Shown in pieces: positions 23,400 through 25,024 of a stretch of 25,024 nucleotides of DNA. Position numbers and translations under genes: made by a program. Under the pieces are notes generated by a model. That model had not been told where the DNA came from. It did not search any database and saw only the letters and a list, made by a program, of their open reading frames with translations. The DNA lies in NCBI GenBank assembly GCA_020025735.1, contig JAHHRP010000010.1, positions 1 through 25,024 of the forward strand, read 5' to 3'. Source of the stretch: Evtepia sp. (GTDB lineage: Bacteria; Bacillota; Clostridia; Oscillospirales; Oscillospiraceae). Position 1 is the stretch's first letter, and every line of letters begins with the position of its first letter.

Positions 23400-24713
23400 T
23401 CAATGTGTGTCATGGTTGTCGGTATCGTGGTCTCTTTGGCTGCTTTTGGGAGAGCGAACCTGCTGGCGGATTTTGGACCAGAGGCTGTCCTTACCATGGA
23501 AGAAGGGATGGAAGTGGAACGCCGGTGGGGGCAGATAAGAGATGGTGCCGTTTTCATCAATGGCGGCAACATGGACATATTCCTGGGTAGGCACAGGCAG
23601 ATTTTTCCGTCGCAATCTGCTGTTGACCAACTCTCGCAGCAGGTAATAGAAGGAGGCAAATAGGGGCACACCCAGCAGCATCCCCCAAAATCCCATGAGG
23701 TGATTGAAGAGCAACAAGGAGAAGAGAACCCAAAAGGCAGACAAACCTGTGGAATCCCCCAAAATTTTTGGACCGATGATGTTGCCATCTATCTGCTGGA
23801 GAATGATGATAAAGAGAATAAAAATGAGGCACTTGCCGGGATCCGTAAGCAGGAGGATAAAGGCAGAGGGAATGGCACCGAAGAAGGGGCCAAAGACGGG
23901 AATGATGTTGGTGATGCCTACAATGATGCTGATGAGCATGGCGTAGGGCATGTGCAGCAAGGAGAGACAAACGCTGCAAATGATGCCAATGATGAGAGAG
24001 TCAAGGAGTTTTCCAGAGACAAAGCCGCTGAAGATACGGTTGATCGCTCGCAGGTGCTTGAGGATCACGTCGCAGGTGGTGCGCTTTCGACACAAAGCGA
24101 AGAGGAGTTTCTTTCCCTGGCCGATAAATTGGTCCCGGCTCATGAGCAGGTAGACCATGACGATGATGCCGATGACGAAGTTAAGCAGGCCTTTGGCAGC
24201 TATGGCGACCCGACTGGCCAGATCAACTAGGGCAGAGAGGGGGTCTGCTTGCAGCCAGGCATTGAAGGCGGAAGAAAGTTTGTCAGAAAGGTCAGTGATG
24301 ATTTCTGCTGACTGTCCGTGTGAGGTAAGGTAGTTTGAAATTTGCTGGGAAAAATCTGTGACCATATTGGGCAAATTCTGCACCAGCGGGGGCAAATTAA
24401 ACACCAGCTGTGGGATGATAAAGTAGGCAAAGAGTACGATAAGGGATAACAATACTAAGGTAGAGAAGGTGGTGGAAAGGGTTCGAGCCAGCCGGGGACT
24501 TGCGTGGTGATAGAGGAGAAACTGCTCTGAGAACCGGGTGAGGGGATAGAGCAAGTAGGCCATGACACATCCCAAGACAATGGCCCGCAGAGCATCCATG
24601 ATACCATGCAGGGCGGAGAGCATGGTGGACAGGTGCAGTAGGAATTGGATCAGCAAAAAGATCACCACAAAGGCTAACAGGATCAAGCCGCTGTAAAGGA
24701 GCAGCTTTTTCAT
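23400..24713 (-). CDS. AI-2E-family permease (PerM/TqsA-like)
   Basis: An integral membrane protein of about 437 residues in the AI-2E/PerM family, whose members export small molecules or act as Na+(Li+)/H+ antiporters; the substrate is not predictable here. Two N-terminal hairpins of helices (LLLYSGLILLAFVVIFLLIQFLL is helix 1), a large soluble region (about 120-200: LPPLVQNLPNMVTDFSQQISNYL) and a C-terminal helix group with the family signatures IVGITNIIPVFGPFFGAIP and GDSTGLSAFWVLFSLLL are visible. The C-terminal tail is hydrophilic. Start choice is uncertain: ATG 24713 has no strong site, GTG 24725 follows AAGGTGG, and TTG 24764 is poor. It is the first gene of an operon with the small membrane protein and the SLH lysozyme. 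Confidence 0.9.
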   Translation of the reverse strand: MKKLLLYSGLILLAFVVIFLLIQFLLHLSTMLSALHGIMDALRAIVLGCVMAYLLYPLTRFSEQFLLYHHASPRLARTLSTTFSTLVLLSLIVLFAYFIIPQLVFNLPPLVQNLPNMVTDFSQQISNYLTSHGQSAEIITDLSDKLSSAFNAWLQADPLSALVDLASRVAIAAKGLLNFVIGIIVMVYLLMSRDQFIGQGKKLLFALCRKRTTCDVILKHLRAINRIFSGFVSGKLLDSLIIGIICSVCLSLLHMPYAMLISIIVGITNIIPVFGPFFGAIPSAFILLLTDPGKCLIFILFIIILQQIDGNIIGPKILGDSTGLSAFWVLFSLLLFNHLMGFWGMLLGVPLFASFYYLLRELVNSRLRRKNLPVPTQEYVHVAAIDENGTISYLPPPAFHFHPFFHGKDSLWSKIRQQVRSPKSSQRDHDTDNHDTH

Positions 24714-24816
24714 GGGAATCTTCACAGAGCGCACCACCTTTTTGCAGTTCCTGCCTTTGGTCAAGAAAGGAGTCTAAGGGCAGGAAAACACAGAGAGAAA
24801 AATACACATATTTTAT

Positions 24817-24845
24817 AGTATAACAAAGGGATGTATCCCTTGCAA
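24817..24845 (-). promoter_or_regulatory. Promoter of the permease operon
   Basis: On the minus strand TTGCAA (24845-24840) and TATACT (24822-24817) are 17 bases apart, near consensus. The leader is about 85-100 bases. Two overlapping inverted repeats lie over the -35 box and spacer (24826-24848). Confidence 0.8.
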
Positions 24846-24848
24846 GGG
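24826..24848. promoter_or_regulatory. Overlapping dyads in the permease promoter, probable operator
   Basis: AAGGGATGTATCCCTT (24826-24841) is a dyad with 7-base arms in the spacer; CCCTTGCAAGGG (24837-24848) is a perfect 12-bp palindrome over the -35 box. They share CCCTT, so three AAGGG half-sites sit in 23 bases. This is where a repressor would block polymerase. Confidence 0.5.
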
Positions 24849-24891
24849 GCATGACAAAAGAAAATTTTTGGAATGAAAGGAGAACTTGATG

Positions 24892-24920
24892 TTGTCAGGA
24901 TGGTAGACGTATGCTAGAAT
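24892..24920 (+). promoter_or_regulatory. Promoter of the NfeD-like gene
   Basis: TTGTCA (24892-24897) and TAGAAT (24915-24920) are 17 bases apart, about 50 bases ahead of the start codon. It is divergent from the permease promoter. Confidence 0.65.
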
Positions 24921-24972
24921 AATAAAAAATAAGTGTACTATGATTGAGGGAAATGAAAGGAGGGAGGTGCGC

Positions 24973-25024
24973 TTGAACTACCAAATTCTTTGGTTGGTAC
25001 TACTCGTTGCTTTTGCAGGGCTGG
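24973..25024 (+). CDS. NfeD-like membrane protein, 5' end only
   Basis: The gene is cut by the window end; only 17 codons are seen. TTG 24973 follows a strong AGGAGGGAGGTG site. The peptide MNYQILWLVLLVAFAGL is a hydrophobic first helix that resembles the start of NfeD-type proteins, which usually sit next to flotillin/SPFH genes and work in membrane organisation. The family call is tentative because so little is present. Confidence 0.45.
   Translation, partial: MNYQILWLVLLVAFAGL

Overview
The window looks like a chromosomal core region of a low-to-mid GC Firmicute, most likely a gut clostridium of the Oscillospiraceae type (Flavonifractor, Intestinimonas and relatives). This is inferred from Gram-positive Shine-Dalgarno sequences (AGGAGG-like), sigma-A promoters, an etfB-etfA-acyl-CoA dehydrogenase cluster typical of butyrate-forming anaerobes, an iron-type alcohol dehydrogenase, and an SLH-anchored lysozyme. 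I found no IS element, phage gene, CRISPR array, tRNA or rRNA.

Layout, left to right. 57-3015 (+): a LytTR response regulator and a GHKL sensor kinase with a 7TMR-DISM-like sensor, closed by a terminator. 3028-4409 (-): iron alcohol dehydrogenase with its own promoter and terminator. 4497-4768 (-): a structured RNA that I interpret as 6S RNA. 4799-5165 (-): a DUF1292 protein. 5225-7935 (+): a class A penicillin-binding protein. 8001-11077 (+): aspartate-family operon (stand-alone ACT protein, homoserine dehydrogenase, aspartokinase). 11213-14601 (+): etfB, etfA and acyl-CoA dehydrogenase behind a long folded leader. 14625-16887 (+): a YbaK/ProX-type tRNA-editing protein and an FAD-dependent oxidoreductase. 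16929-18697 (+): glutaminyl-tRNA synthetase. 18761-19664 (+): an unknown polytopic membrane protein. 19817-21206: divergent thiamine pyrophosphokinase (-) and HAD hydrolase (+). 21305-24845 (-): a likely operon of AI-2E-family permease, small membrane protein and secreted SLH-GH25 lysozyme. 24892-end (+): start of an NfeD-like membrane protein.

How the genes fit together. The ETF/acyl-CoA dehydrogenase set would carry electrons for crotonyl-CoA reduction, and the alcohol dehydrogenase is another sink for reducing power. ACT-Hom-LysC is the entry to the threonine, methionine and lysine branches. The PBP and the SLH-GH25 protein are both cell-wall enzymes but lie in separate operons.

No clearly novel protein system is visible. 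The most interesting unexplained items are non-coding: the folded etfB leader with mutually exclusive stems, the 6S-like RNA with a dyad over its presumed -10, overlapping dyads inside the permease promoter, and a pair of near-identical terminator hairpins that bracket the thiN-HAD segment. Promoter and RNA calls come from reading the sequence by eye; no folding or database search was run.
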